A stretch of DNA of 64,000 nucleotides from Sipunculus nudus (GCA_026874595.1 CM049309.1:94696723-94760722), one strand, 5' to 3'. Shown: positions 13,401-28,003, counted from the stretch's first letter. A program made the numbers and translations. Notes: generated by a model not told the origin, from the letters alone.

Positions 13401-16400
13401 TTGTCAGACGTCCTGAATTATCTTATTACCATGGGACCTATATGTCACACGTACTGGGTTATCATATTGCCATTGATCTTATTGGTCAGACGTACTGGGT
13501 TATCTTATTGCCAAGGCTCTTATTTGTCAGAAGTCTTGAGTTTTCTGATTACCATGGCTCTTATTTGTCGGACGTATTGAGTTATCTTATTACCATGGGT
13601 CTTATTTGTCAGACGTCCTGAGTAATCTTATTACCATGGCTCTTATTTGTCAGACGTCCTGAATTATCTTATTGCCATGGCTCTTATTTGTCAGACGTAC
13701 TGGGTTATCTTATTACCATGGCTCTTATTTGTCAGACGTATTGAATTATCTTATTAACATGGCTCCTATTTGTCACAGGTACTGGGTTATCTTATTGCAA
13801 TGGCTCTTATTTGTCAGACGTACTGGGTTATCTTATTGCCATGGCTCTTATTTGTCAGAAGTCTTGAGTTTCTGATTACCATGGCTCTTATTTGTCGGAC
13901 GTATTGAGTTATCTTATAACCATGGCTCCTATTTGTCACACGTACTGGTTATCTTATTGCCATGGCTCTTATTGGTCAGACGTACTGGGTTATCTTATTG
14001 CCATGGCTCTTATTTGTCAAAAGTTTTGAGTTTTCTGATTACCATGGCTCTTATTTGTCGGACGTATTGAGTTATCTTATTACCATGGCTCTTATTTGTC
14101 AGACGTCCTGAGTAATCTTATTGCCATGGCTCTTATTTGTCAGACGTCCTGAACTATCTTATTACCATGGCTCTTATTGGTCAGACGTCCTGAATTATCT
14201 TATTACCATGACTCTTATTTGTCAGACGTGGTGAGTTATCTTATTACCATGGCTCTTATTGGTCAGACGTCCTGAATTATCTTATTACCATGACTATTAT
14301 TGGTCAGACGTCCTGAATTATCTTATTACCATGGGTCTTATTTGTCAGACGTCCTGAATTATCTTATTACCATGGCTCTTATTGGTCAGACGTATTGAGT
14401 TATCTTATTTCAATGGCTAATATTTTTCAGACGTCCTGAATTATCTTATTAGCATGGGTCTTATTTGTCAGACGTCCTGAGTTATCTTATTACCATGGCT
14501 CTTATTGGTCAGACGTATTGAGTTATCTTATTTAAATGGCTAATATTTTTCAGACGTCCTGAATTATCTTATTTCCATGGCTCTTATTGGTCAGACGTCC
14601 TGATTTATCCTATTACCATGGCTCCTATTTGTCAGACGTCCTGAATTATCTTAATACCATGACCCTTATTTGTCAGACGTCCTGAATTATCTTATTACCA
14701 TGACTCTTATTTGTAAGACGTCCTGGGTTATCGTATTACTTTGGCTCTTATTTGTCAGACGTACTGGGTTATCTTGTTACCATGGCTCATATTTCTCAGA
14801 CGTCCTAAATTATCTTATTACCATGGCTCTTATTTGTCAGACGTCCTGAGTTATATTTTTGCCATGGCTGATATGGATCAGACGTCTGCATTATCTTATT
14901 ACCATGGCTTATATTTGTCAGACGTACTGGGTTATCTTATAACCATGGATCATATTTGTCAGACGTCCTGAATTATCTTGTTACCATGGCTTTTATTTGT
15001 CAGACGTCCAGAGTTATCTAACTATCATGGCTCTTATTTGTCAGACGTACTGGGTTATCTTATTGCCATGGCTCTTATTTGTCAGAAGTCTTGAGTTTTC
15101 TGATTACCATGGCTCTTATTTGTCAGACGTACTGGGTTATCTTATTGCCTTGGCTGTTATTGGTCAGACGTACTGGTTTATCTTATTGCCATGGCTCTTA
15201 TATGTCAGAAGACTTGAGTTTTCTGATTACCATGGTTCTTATTTGTCAGACGTATTGACTTATCTTATTACCATGGCTCCTATTTGTCACAGGTACTAGG
15301 TTATCTTTTTGCCATGGCTCTTATTTGTCAGACGTACTGGGTTATCTTATTGCCATGGCTCTTATTGGTCAGAACTCTTGAGTTTTCTGATTACCATGGC
15401 TCTTATTTGTCAGACGTATTGAGTTATCTTATTACCATGGCTCCTATTTGTCACACGTACTGGGTTATCTTATTGCCATGGCTCTTATTGGTCAGACGTA
15501 CTGGGTTTTCTTATTGCCATGGCTCTTATTTGTCAGACGTCTTGAGTTTTCTGATTATCATGGCTCTTATTTGTCGGACGTATTGAGTTATCTTATTACC
15601 ATGGCTTCTATTTGTCAGACGTACTGGGTTATATTATTGCCATGGCTCTTATTGGTCAGACGTTCTGGGATATCTTATTGCCACGGATCTTATTTGTCAG
15701 AAGTCTTGGGTTTTCTGATTACCATGGCTCTTACTTGTCGGACGTCCTGAGTAATCTTATTACCATGGCTCATATTTGTCAGACGTCCTGAGTATTCCTA
15801 TTACCAAGGCTCATATTTGTCAGACGTCCTGAGTATTCTTAATTCCATGACCCTTATTTCTCAGACGTCATGAATTATCTTATTACCATGACCCTTATTT
15901 GTCAGACGTGGTGAGTTATCTTATTACCATGGCTCTTATTGCTCAGACGTCCTGAATTATCTTATTACCATGGCTCTTATTTGTCAGACGTGGTTAGTTA
16001 TCTTATTACTGTGGCTCGTATTTGTCACACGTGGTGAGTTATCTTATTACCATGGATCTGATTTGTCAGACGTACTGGGTTATCTTATTGCCATGGCTCT
16101 TATTTGTCAGACGTCCTGGGTTATCTTATTGCCATGGCTCTTATTTGTCAGACGTCCTGAATTATCTTATTACCATGGGACCTATATGTCACACGTACTG
16201 GGTTATCATATTGCCATTGATCTTATTGGTCAGACGTACTGGGTTATCTTATTGCCAAGGCTCTTATTTGTCAGAAGTCTTGAGTTTTCTGATTACCATG
16301 GCTCTTATTTGTCGGACGTATTGAGTTATCTTATTACCATGGGTCTTATTTGTCAGACGTCCTGAATTATCTTATTTCCATGGCTCTTATTGGTCAGACG

Positions 16401-19400
16401 TCCTGATTTATCTTATTAGCATGGGTCTTATTTGTCAGACGTCCTGAGTTATCTTATTACCATGGCTCTTATTGGTCAGACGTATTGAGTTATCTTATTT
16501 AAATGGCTAATATTTTTCAGACGTCCTGAATTATCTTATTTCCATGGCTCTTATTGGTCAGACGTCCTGATTTATCCTATTACCATGGCTCCTATTTGTC
16601 AGACGTCCTGAATTATCTTTATACCATGACCCTTATTTGTCAGACGTCCTGAATTATCTTATTACCATGACTCTTATTTGTAAGACGTCCTGGGTTATCG
16701 TATTACTTTGGCTCTTATTTGTCAGACGTACTGGGTTATCTTGTTACCATGGCTCATATTTCTCAGACGTCCTAAATTATCTTATTACCATGGCTCTTAT
16801 TTGTCAGACGTCCTGAGTTATATTTTTGCCATGGCTGATATGGATCAGACGTCTGCATTATCTAATTACCATGGCTTATATTTGTCAGACGTACTGGGTT
16901 ATCTTATTGCCTTGGCTGTTATTGGTCAGACGTACTGGTTTATCTTATTGCCATGGCTCTTATTTGTCAGAAGTCTTGAGTTTCTGATTACCATGGCTCT
17001 TATTTGTCGGACGTATTGAGTTATCTTATAACCATGGCTCCTATTTGTCACACGTACTGGGTTATCTTATTGCCATGGCTCTTATTGGTCAGACGTACTG
17101 GGTTATCTTATTGCCATGGCTCTTATTTGTCAAAAGTTTTGAGTTTTCTGATTACCATGGCTCTTATTTGTCGGACGTATTGAGTTATCTTATTACCATG
17201 GCTCTTATTTGTCAGACGTCCTGAGTAATCTTATTGCCATGGCTCTTATTTGTCAGACGTCCTGAACTATCTTATTACCATGGCTCTTATTGGTCAGACG
17301 TCCTGAATTATCTTATTACCATGACTCTTATTTGTCAGACGTGGTGAGTTATCTTATTACCATGGCTCTTATTGGTCAGACGTCCTGAATTATCTTATTA
17401 CCATGACTATTATTGGTCAGACGTCCTGAATTATCTTATTACCATGGGTCTTATTTGTCAGACGTCCTGAATTATCTTATTACCATGGCTCTTATTGGTC
17501 AGACGTATTGAGTTATCTTATTTCAATGGCTAATATTTTTCAGACGTCCTGAATTATCTTATTAGCATGGGTCTTATTTTTCAGACGTCCTGAATTATCT
17601 TATTTCCATGGCTCTTATTGGTCAGACGTCCTGATTTATCCTATTACCATGGCTCCTATTTGTCAGACGTCCTGAATTATCTTAATACCATGACCCTTAT
17701 TTGTCAGACGTCCTGAATTATCTTATTACCATGACTCTTATTTGTAAGACGTGGTGAGTTATCTTACTACCATGGCTCTTATTGGTCAGACGTCCTGAAT
17801 TATCTTATTATCATGACTCTTATTTGTCAGAAGTCTTAAGTTTTCTGATTACCATGGCTCTTATTTGTCGGACGTATTGAGTTATCTTATTACCATCTCT
17901 CCTATTTGTCACACGTACTTGGTTATCTTATTGCCATGGCTCTTATTGGTCAGACGTACTGGGTTATCTTATTGCCATGGCTCTTATTTGTCAGGAGTCT
18001 TGAGTTTTCTGATTACCATGGCTCTTATTTGTAGGACGTATTGAGTTATCTTATTACCATGGCTTCTATTTGTCACACGTACTGGGTTATCTTATTGCCA
18101 TGGCTCTTATTGGTCAGACATACTGGGATATCTTATTGCCATGGATCTTATTTGTCAGAAGTCTTGAGTTTTCTGATTACCATGGCTCTTATTTGTCGGA
18201 CGTCCTGAGTAATCTTATTACCATGGCTCATATTTGTCAGACGTCCTGAGTATTCTTATTACCATGGCTCATATTTGTCAGACGTCCTGAGTATTCTTAT
18301 TACCATGGCTCATATTTGTCAGACGTCCTTAGTATTCGTATTACCATGGCTCATATTTGTCAGACGTCCTGAGTATTCTTATTACCATGGCTCATATTTG
18401 TCAGACGTCCTGAGTATTCTCATTACCATAACTCATATTTGTCAGACGTCCTTAGTATTCTTATTACCATGGCTCTTATGTGTCAGACGTCGTGAGTTAT
18501 CTTATTACCATGCCTCTTATTGCTCAGACGTCCTGAATTATCTTATTACCATGGCTCTTATTTGTCAGACGTGGTGAGTTATCTTATTACCGTGGCTCTT
18601 ATTTGTCACACGTGGTGAGTTATCTTATTACCATGGATCTTATTTGTCAGACGTACTGGGTTATCTTATTGCCATGGCTCTTATTTGTCAGACGTCCTGA
18701 GTATTCCTATTACCAAGGCTCATATTTGTCAGACGTCCTGAGTATTCTTAATTCCATGACCCTTATTTCTCAGACGTCATGAATTATCTTATTACCATGA
18801 CCCTTATTTGTCAGACGTGGTGAGTTATCTTATTACCATGGCTCTTATTGCTCAGACGTCCTGAATTATCTTATTACCATGGCTCTTATTTGTCAGACGT
18901 GGTTAGTTATCTTATTACTGTGGCTCGTATTTGTCACACGTGGTGAGTTATCTTATTACCATGGATCTGATTTGTCAGACGTACTGGGTTATCTTATTGC
19001 CATGGCTCTTATTTGTCAGACGTCCTGGGTTATCTTATTGCCATGGCTCTTATTTGTCAGACGTCCTGAATTATCTTATTACCATGGGACCTATATGTCA
19101 AACGTACTGGGTTATCATATTGCCATTGATCTTATTGGTCAGACGTACTGGGTTATCTTATTGCCAAGGCTCTTATTTGTCAGAAGTCTTGAGTTTTCTG
19201 ATTACCATGGCTCTTATTTGTCGGACGTATTGAGTTATCTTATTACCATGGGTCTTATTTGTCAGACGTCCTGAGTAATCTTTTTACCATGGCTCTTATT
19301 TGTCAGACGTCCTGAATTATCTTATTGCCATGGCTCTTATTTGTCAGACGTACTGGGTTATCTTATTACCATGGCTCTTATTTGTCAGACGTATTGAATT

Positions 19401-22400
19401 ATCTTATTAACATGGCTCCTATTTGTCACAGGTACTGGGTTATCTTATTGCAATGGCTCTTATTTGTCAGACGTACTGGGTTATCTTATTGCCATGGCTC
19501 TTATTTGTCAGAAGTCTTGAGTTTCTGATTACCATGGCTCTTATTTGTCGGACGTATTGAGTTATCTTATAACCATGGCTCCTATTTGTCACACGTACTG
19601 GTTATCTTATTGCCATGGCTCTTATTGGTCAGACGTACTGGGTTATCTTATTGCCATGGCTCTTATTTGTCAAAAGTTTTGAGTTTTCTGATTACCATGG
19701 CTCTTATTTGTCGGACGTATTGAGTTATCTTATTACCATGGCTCTTATTTGTCAGACGTCCTGAGTAATCTTATTGCCATGGCTCTTATTTGTCAGACGT
19801 CCTGAACTATCTTATTACCATGGCTCTTATTGGTCAGACGTCCTGAATTATCTTATTACCATGACTCTTATTTGTCAGACGTGGTGAGTTATCTTATTAC
19901 CATGGCTCTTATTGGTCAGACGTCCTGAATTATCTTATTACCATGACTATTATTGGTCAGACGTCCTGAATTATCTTATTACCATGGGTCTTATTTGTCA
20001 GACGTCCTGAATTATCTTATTACCATGGCTCTTATTGGTCAGACGTATTGAGTTATCTTATTTCAATGGCTAATATTTTTCAGACGTCCTGAATTATCTT
20101 ATTAGCATGGGTCTTATTTGTCAGACGTCCTGAGTTATCTTATTACCATGGCTCTTATTGGTCAGACGTATTGAGTTATCTTATTTAAATGGCTAATATT
20201 TTTCAGACGTCCTGAATTATCTTATTTCCATGGCTCTTATTGGTCAGACGTCCTGATTTATCCTATTACCATGGCTCCTATTTGTCAGACGTCCTGAATT
20301 ATCTTAATACCATGACCCTTATTTGTCAGACGTCCTGAATTATCTTATTACCATGACTCTTATTTGTAAGACGTCCTGGGTTATCGTATTACTTTGGCTC
20401 TTATTTGTCAGACGTACTGGGTTATCTTGTTACCATGGCTCATATTTCTCAGACGTCCTAAATTATCTTATTACCATGGCTCTTATTTGTCAGACGTCCT
20501 GAGTTATATTTTTGCCATGGCTGATATGGATCAGACGTCTGCATTATCTTATTACCATGGCTTATATTTGTCAGACGTACTGGGTTATCTTATAACCATG
20601 GATCATATTTGTCAGACGTCCTGAATTATCTTGTTACCATGGCTTTTATTTGTCAGACGTCCAGAGTTATCTAACTATCATGGCTCTTATTTGTCAGACG
20701 TACTGGGTTATCTTATTGCCATGGCTCTTATTTGTCAGAAGTCTTGAGTTTTCTGATTACCATGGCTCTTATTTGTCAGACGTACTGGGTTATCTTATTG
20801 CCTTGGCTGTTATTGGTCAGACGTACTGGTTTATCTTATTGCCATGGCTCTTATATGTCAGAAGACTTGAGTTTTCTGATTACCATGGTTCTTATTTGTC
20901 AGACGTATTGACTTATCTTATTACCATGGCTCCTATTTGTCACAGGTACTAGGTTATCTTTTTGCCATGGCTCTTATTTGTCAGACGTACTGGGTTATCT
21001 TATTGCCATGGCTCTTATTGGTCAGAACTCTTGAGTTTTCTGATTACCATGGCTCTTATTTGTCAGACGTATTGAGTTATCTTATTACCATGGCTCCTAT
21101 TTGTCACACGTACTGGGTTATCTTATTGCCATGGCTCTTATTGGTCAGACGTACTGGGTTTTCTTATTGCCATGGCTCTTATTTGTCAGACGTCTTGAGT
21201 TTTCTGATTATCATGGCTCTTATTTGTCGGACGTATTGAGTTATCTTATTACCATGGCTTCTATTTGTCAGACGTACTGGGTTATATTATTGCCATGGCT
21301 CTTATTGGTCAGACGTTCTGGGATATCTTATTGCCACGGATCTTATTTGTCAGAAGTCTTGGGTTTTCTGATTACCATGGCTCTTACTTGTCGGACGTCC
21401 TGAGTAATCTTATTACCATGGCTCATATTTGTCAGACGTCCTGAGTATTCCTATTACCAAGGCTCATATTTGTCAGACGTCCTGAGTATTCTTAATTCCA
21501 TGACCCTTATTTCTCAGACGTCATGAATTATCTTATTACCATGACCCTTATTTGTCAGACGTGGTGAGTTATCTTATTACCATGGCTCTTATTGCTCAGA
21601 CGTCCTGAATTATCTTATTACCATGGCTCTTATTTGTCAGACGTGGTTAGTTATCTTATTACTGTGGCTCGTATTTGTCACACGTGGTGAGTTATCTTAT
21701 TACCATGGATCTGATTTGTCAGACGTACTGGGTTATCTTATTGCCATGGCTCTTATTTGTCAGACGTCCTGGGTTATCTTATTGCCATGGCTCTTATTTG
21801 TCAGACGTCCTGAATTATCTTATTACCATGGGACCTATATGTCACACGTACTGGGTTATCATATTGCCATTGATCTTATTGGTCAGACGTACTGGGTTAT
21901 CTTATTGCCAAGGCTCTTATTTGTCAGAAGTCTTGAGTTATCTTATTACCATGGCTCTTATTGGTCAGACGTATTGAGTTATCTTATTTCAATGGCTAAT
22001 ATTTTTCAGACGTCCTGAATTATCTTATTTCCATGGCTCTTATTGGTCAGACGTCCTGATTTATCCTATTACCATGGCTCCTATTTGTCAGACGTCCTGA
22101 ATTATCTTAATACCATGACCCTTATTTGTCAGACGTCCTGAATTATCTTATTACCATGACTCTTATTTGTAAGACGTGGTGAGTTATCTTACTACCATGG
22201 CTCTTATTGGTCAGACGTCCTGAATTATCTTATTATCATGACTCTTATTTGTCAGAAGTCTTAAGTTTTCTGATTACCATGGCTCTTATTTGTCGGACGT
22301 ATTGAGTTATCTTATTACCATCTCTCCTATTTGTCACACGTACTTGGTTATCTTATTGCCATGGCTCTTATTGGTCAGACGTACTGGGTTATCTTATTGC

Positions 22401-25400
22401 CATGGCTCTTATTTGTCAGGAGTCTTGAGTTTTCTGATTACCATGGCTCTTATTTGTAGGACGTATTGAGTTATCTTATTACCATGGCTTCTATTTGTCA
22501 CACGTACTGGGTTATCTTATTGCCATGGCTCTTATTGGTCAGACATACTGGGATATCTTATTGCCATGGATCTTATTTGTCAGAAGTCTTGAGTTTTCTG
22601 ATTACCATGGCTCTTATTTGTCGGACGTCCTGAGTAATCTTATTACCATGGCTCATATTTGTCAGACGTCCTGAGTATTCTTATTACCATGGCTCATATT
22701 TGTCAGACGTCCTGAGTATTCTTATTACCATGGCTCATATTTGTCAGACGTCCTTAGTATTCGTATTACCATGGCTCATATTTGTCAGACGTCCTGAGTA
22801 TTCTTATTACCATGGCTCATATTTGTCAGACGTCCTGAGTATTCTCATTACCATAACTCATATTTGTCAGACGTCCTTAGTATTCTTATTACCATGGCTC
22901 TTATGTGTCAGACGTCGTGAGTTATCTTATTACCATGCCTCTTATTGCTCAGACGTCCTGAATTATCTTATTACCATGGCTCTTATTTGTCAGACGTGGT
23001 GAGTTATCTTATTACCGTGGCTCTTATTTGTCACACGTGGTGAGTTATCTTATTACCATGGATCTTATTTGTCAGACGTACTGGGTTATCTTATTGCCAT
23101 GGCTCTTATTTGTCAGACGTCTTGGGTTATCTTATTGCCATGGCTCTTATTTGTCAGACGTCCTGAATTATCTTATTACCATGGGACCTATATGTCACAC
23201 GTACTGGGTTATCATATTGCCATGGCTCTTATTGGTCAGACGTACTGGGTTATCTTATTGCCAAGGCTCTTATTTGTCAGAAGTCTTGAGTTTTCTGATT
23301 ACCATGGCTCTTATTTGTCGGACGTATTGAGTTATCTTATTACCATGGGTCTTATTTGTAAGACGTCCTGAGTAATCTTATTGCCATGGCTCTTATTTGT
23401 CAGACGTACTGGGTTATCTTATTAACATGGCTCTTATTTGTTAGAAGTCTTGAGCTTTCTGATTACCATGGCTCTTATTTGTCAAACGTATTGAATTATC
23501 TTATTACCATGGCTCCTATTTGTCACAGGTACTGGGTTATCTTATTGCCATGGCTCTTATTTGTCAGAAGTCTTGAGTTTTCTGATTACCATGGCTCTTA
23601 TTTGTCGGACGTATTGAGTTATCTTATAACCATGGCTCCTATTTATCACACGTACTGGGTTATCTTATTGCCATGGCTCTTATTGGTCAGACGTACTGGG
23701 TTATCTTATTGCCATGGGTCTTATTTGTCAAAAGTTTTGAGTTTTCTGATTACCATGGCTCTTATTTGTCGGACGTATTGAGTTATCTTATTACCATGGC
23801 TCTTATTTGTCAGACGTCCTGAGTAATCTTATTGCCATGCCTCTTATTTGTCAGACGTGGAGAGTTATCTTATTACCATGGCTCTTATTGGTCAGACGTC
23901 CTGAATTATCTTATTACCATGACTCTTATTGGTCAGACGTCCTGAATTATCTTATTACCATGGCTCATATTTGTCAGACGTCCTGAATTATCTTATTACC
24001 ATGGCTCCTATTTGTCAGACGTCCTGAATTATCTTAATACCATGAGTCTTATTTGTCAGACGTCCTGAATTATCTTATTACCATGACTCTTATTTGTCAG
24101 ACGTGGTGAGTTATCTTATTACCATGGCTCTTATTGGTCAGACGTCCTGAATTATCTTATTACCATGACTCTTATTTGTCAGACGTCCTGAATTATCTTA
24201 TTACCATGGCTCTTATTGGTCAGACGTGGAGAGTTATCTTATTACCATGGCTCTTATTGGTCAGACGTCCTGAATTATCTTATTACCATGGCTCTTATTG
24301 GTCAGACGTCCTGAATTATCTTATTACCATGACTCTTATTGGTCAGACGTCCTGAATTATCTTATTACCATGACTCTTATTGGTCAGACGTCCTGAATTA
24401 TCTTATTACCATGGCTCTTATTTGTCAGACGTCCTGAATTATCTTATTACCATGACTATTATTGGTCAGACGTCCTGAATTATCTTATTACCATGGGTCT
24501 TATTTGTCAGACGTCCTGAATTATCTTATTACCATGGCTCTTATTGGTCAGACGTATTGAGTTATCTTATTTCAATGGCTAATATTTTTCAGACGTCCTG
24601 AATTATCTTATTACCATGGGTCTTATTTGTCAGACGTCCTGAGTTATCTTATTACCATGGCTCTTATTGGTCAGACGTATTGAGTTATCTTATTTCAATG
24701 GCTAATATTTTTCAGACGTCCTGAATTATCTTATTTCCATGGCTCTTATTGGTCAGACGTCCTGATTTATCCTATTACCATGGCTCCTATTTGTCAGACG
24801 TCCTGAATTATCTTAATACCATGACCCTTATTTGTCAGACGTCCTGAATTATCTTATTACCATGACTCTTATTTGTAAGACGTGGTGAGTTATCTTACTA
24901 CCATGGCTCTTATTGGTCAGACGTCCTGAATTATCTTATTATCATGACTCTTATTTGTCAGAAGTCTTAAGTTTTCTGATTACCATGGCTCTTATTTGTC
25001 GGACGTATTGAGTTATCTTATTACCATCTCTCCTATTTGTCACACGTACTTGGTTATCTTATTGCCATGGCTCTTATTGGTCAGACGTACTGGGTTATCT
25101 TATTGCCATGGCTCTTATTTGTCAGGAGTCTTGAGTTTTCTGATTACCATGGCTCTTATTTGTAGGACGTATTGAGTTATCTTATTACCATGGCTTCTAT
25201 TTGTCACACGTACTGGGTTATCTTATTGCCATGGCTCTTATTGGTCAGACATACTGGGATATCTTATTGCCATGGATCTTATTTGTCAGAAGTCTTGAGT
25301 TTTCTGATTACCATGGCTCTTATTTGTCGGACGTCCTGAGTAATCTTATTACCATGGCTCATATTTGTCAGACGTCCTGAGTATTCTTATTACCATGGCT

Positions 25401-27140
25401 CATATTTGTCAGACGTCCTGAGTATTCTTATTACCATGGCTCATATTTGTCAGACGTCCTTAGTATTCGTATTACCATGGCTCATATTTGTCAGACGTCC
25501 TGAGTATTCTTATTACCATGGCTCATATTTGTCAGACGTCCTGAGTATTCTCATTACCATAACTCATATTTGTCAGACGTCCTTAGTATTCTTATTACCA
25601 TGGCTCTTATGTGTCAGACGTCGTGAGTTATCTTATTACCATGCCTCTTATTGCTCAGACGTCCTGAATTATCTTATTACCATGGCTCTTATTTGTCAGA
25701 CGTGGTGAGTTATCTTATTACCGTGGCTCTTATTTGTCACACGTGGTGAGTTATCTTATTACCATGGATCTTATTTGTCAGACGTACTGGGTTATCTTAT
25801 TGCCATGGCTCTTATTTGTCAGACGTCTTGGGTTATCTTATTGCCATGGCTCTTATTTGTCAGACGTCCTGAATTATCTTATTACCATTGGACCTATATG
25901 TCACACGTACTGGGTTATCATATTGCCATGGCTCTTATTGGTCAGACGTACTGGGTTATCTTATTGCCAAGGCTCTTATTTGTCAGAAGTCTTGAGTTTT
26001 CTGATTACCATGGCTCTTATTTGTCGGACGTATTGAGTTATCTTATTACCATGGGTCTTATTTGTAAGACGTCCTGAGTAATCTTATTGCCATGGCTCTT
26101 ATTTGTCAGACGTACTGGGTTATCTTATTAACATGGCTCTTATTTGTTAGAAGTCTTGAGCTTTCTGATTACCATGGCTTTTATTTGTCAAACGTATTGA
26201 ATTATTTTATTACCATGGCTCCTATTTGTCACAGGTACTGGGTTATCTTATTGCCATGGCTCTTATTTGTCAGAAGTCTTGAGTTTTCTGATTACCATGG
26301 CTCTTATTTGTCGGACGTATTGAGTTATCTTATAACCATGGCTCCTATTTGTCACACGTACTGGGTTATCTTATTGCCATGGCTCTTATTGGTCAGACGT
26401 ACTGGGTTATCTTATTGCCATGGGTCTTATTTGTCAAAAGTTTTGAGTTTTCTGATTACCATGGCTCTTATTTGTCGGACGTATTGAGTTATCTTATTAC
26501 CATGGCTCTTATTTGTCAGACGTCCTGAGTAATCTTATTGCCATGCCTCTTATTTGTCAGACGTGGAGAGTTATCTTATTACCATGGCTCTTATTGGTCA
26601 GACGTCCTGAATTATCTTATTACCATGACTCTTATTGGTCAGACGTCCTGAATTATCTTATTACCATGGCTCATATTTGTCAGACGTCCTGAATTATCTT
26701 ATTACCATGGCTCCTATTTGTCAGACGTCCTGAATTATCTTAATACCATGAGTCTTATTTGTCAGACGTCCTGAATTATCTTATTACCATGACTCTTATT
26801 TGTCAGACGTGGTGAGTTATCTTATTACCATGGCTCTTATTGGTCAGACGTCCTGAATTATCTTATTACCATGACTCTTATTTGTCAGACGTCCTGAATT
26901 ATCTTATTACCATGGCTCTTATTGGTCAGACGTGGAGAGTTATCTTATTACCATGGCTCTTATTGGTCAGACGTCCTGAATTATCTTATTACCATGGCTC
27001 TTATTGGTCAGACGTCCTGAATTTTCTTATTACCATGACTCTTATTGGTCAGACGTCCTGAATTATCTTATTACCATGACTCTTATTGGTCAGACGTCCT
27101 GAATTATCTTATTACCATGGCTCTTATTTGTCAGACGTCC

Positions 27141-27366
27141 TGAATTATCATATTGCCATGACTCTTATTTGTCAGACGTCCTGAGTTATCTTATTGCCAT
27201 GGCTGATATTGATCAGACGTCTGAGTTATCTTATTACTATGGCTCTTATTTGTCAGAAGTCCTGAGTTTTCTGATTATACCATGGCTCTTATTTGTCAGA
27301 CGTCCTGAGCAATCTTATTACCATGGCTCTCATTGATCAGACGTCTTGAGTTATCTTATTACCATG
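27141..27366. repeat. degenerate edge of the 41-bp satellite
   Basis: The last few monomers depart from the consensus: 'GCTGATATTGATCAGACGTC', 'GATTATACCATGG' with a 2-3 base insertion, and 'CTCATTGATCAGACG'. The array then stops within a monomer near 'ATGGTTCTATATGAG'. Divergence concentrated at an array edge is normal for satellites homogenised by unequal exchange. Confidence 0.8.
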
Positions 27367-28003
27367 GTTCTATATGAGCCAAAGCCCCGGCCGGGCCCCT
27401 TTGAGTCGTCCTGATGACAGCTATATAATTGCAAGTTAACATAAAAGCCAAAGAAACGTTATCATTTTCAAGTACTTTCTGGTGATCTTCACATAAGAAA
27501 CTCCTGGCGGGCCGGGCCCCTTTGGATCACTCACTATTAAGAAACTCTATAAATTTACGTTTCGTAAAACACGTGCCTAATCATTTTTGGCTTTTTTCTT
27601 GTGCCTTATTGGAAATTTCAAGGCTAAAATAAAATCAAGTGAGACATACATTTTCAAACATTTCATTAGGCCCTATAAGAAATTCCTGACCGGTACATAA
27701 CACAAGTTCACAACATGACCTATGCATGAGCAGCAGCTTCCAATGAGGATTTTGTTTGGCCAGCTACTAGAGGGTTACTATACTGTAACTAAATTGAAAC
27801 AGTCAAATGCAGTTTGGTAACAATATTTTGCAAAAGGCATGCACGCCCTGACAATTTACGAAATCGGGTGCCGCCTAAAAATTTGTTGAACATATTTAAG
27901 GGGGGTGGCGGGCGCCTGTTGAGCCCCCCTCTAAACACGCCCCTGATAATGTTGGTATGAGGCGGTTCATATACTTTGAGACTCTTAGACCTTCTAGTAC
28001 TAA
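27367..28003. other. satellite-flanking non-coding DNA with dispersed-repeat pieces
   Basis: No gene was seen. The stretch contains two copies of GGCCGGGCCCCTTT (about 27389 and 27511), the phrase 'AAAAGCCAAA', and 'AACATTTCATTAGGCCCTATAAGAAATTCC'-type sequence at 27656-27690. Similar phrases recur at 39535-39620 and 42860-43060, so this is probably a diverged dispersed repeat. Confidence 0.5.

Larger units (their letters stand above)
1..27366. repeat. 41-bp satellite DNA array with higher-order structure
   Basis: A head-to-tail array of a 41-bp unit fills the first 27.4 kb without interruption and is already in progress at base 1. Each unit contains CCATGG (NcoI) followed about 15 bp later by a GACGT core, often GACGTC (AatII), and then TTATCTTATTACC. 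Monomers fall into classes by the bases after GACGT: CCTGAATT, ACTGGGTT, ATTGAGTT, GGTGAGTT, and a GAAGTCTTGAGTTTTCTG form. Blocks recur almost identically, for example 481-2105 again at 7324-8948, which indicates recent amplification. There is no gene, and no inserted transposon was noticed. Open frames of 60-180 codons on the plus strand arise because the ACTGGGTT class removes the stop codon. Centromeric or other heterochromatic identity is possible but not shown. Confidence 0.98.

Noticed and set aside
481-27061. Dozens of plus-strand open frames of 67-182 codons encoding hydrophobic WVILLPWLL-like peptides
   Set aside because: They are readings of the 41-bp satellite in rotating frames, lack splice or promoter context, and recur wherever the same monomer classes recur. 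Many counted starts are non-ATG.
1-27366. CRISPR-like array of regularly spaced repeats
   Set aside because: There are no unique spacers: the whole 41-bp unit is repeated head to tail. The window is eukaryotic.
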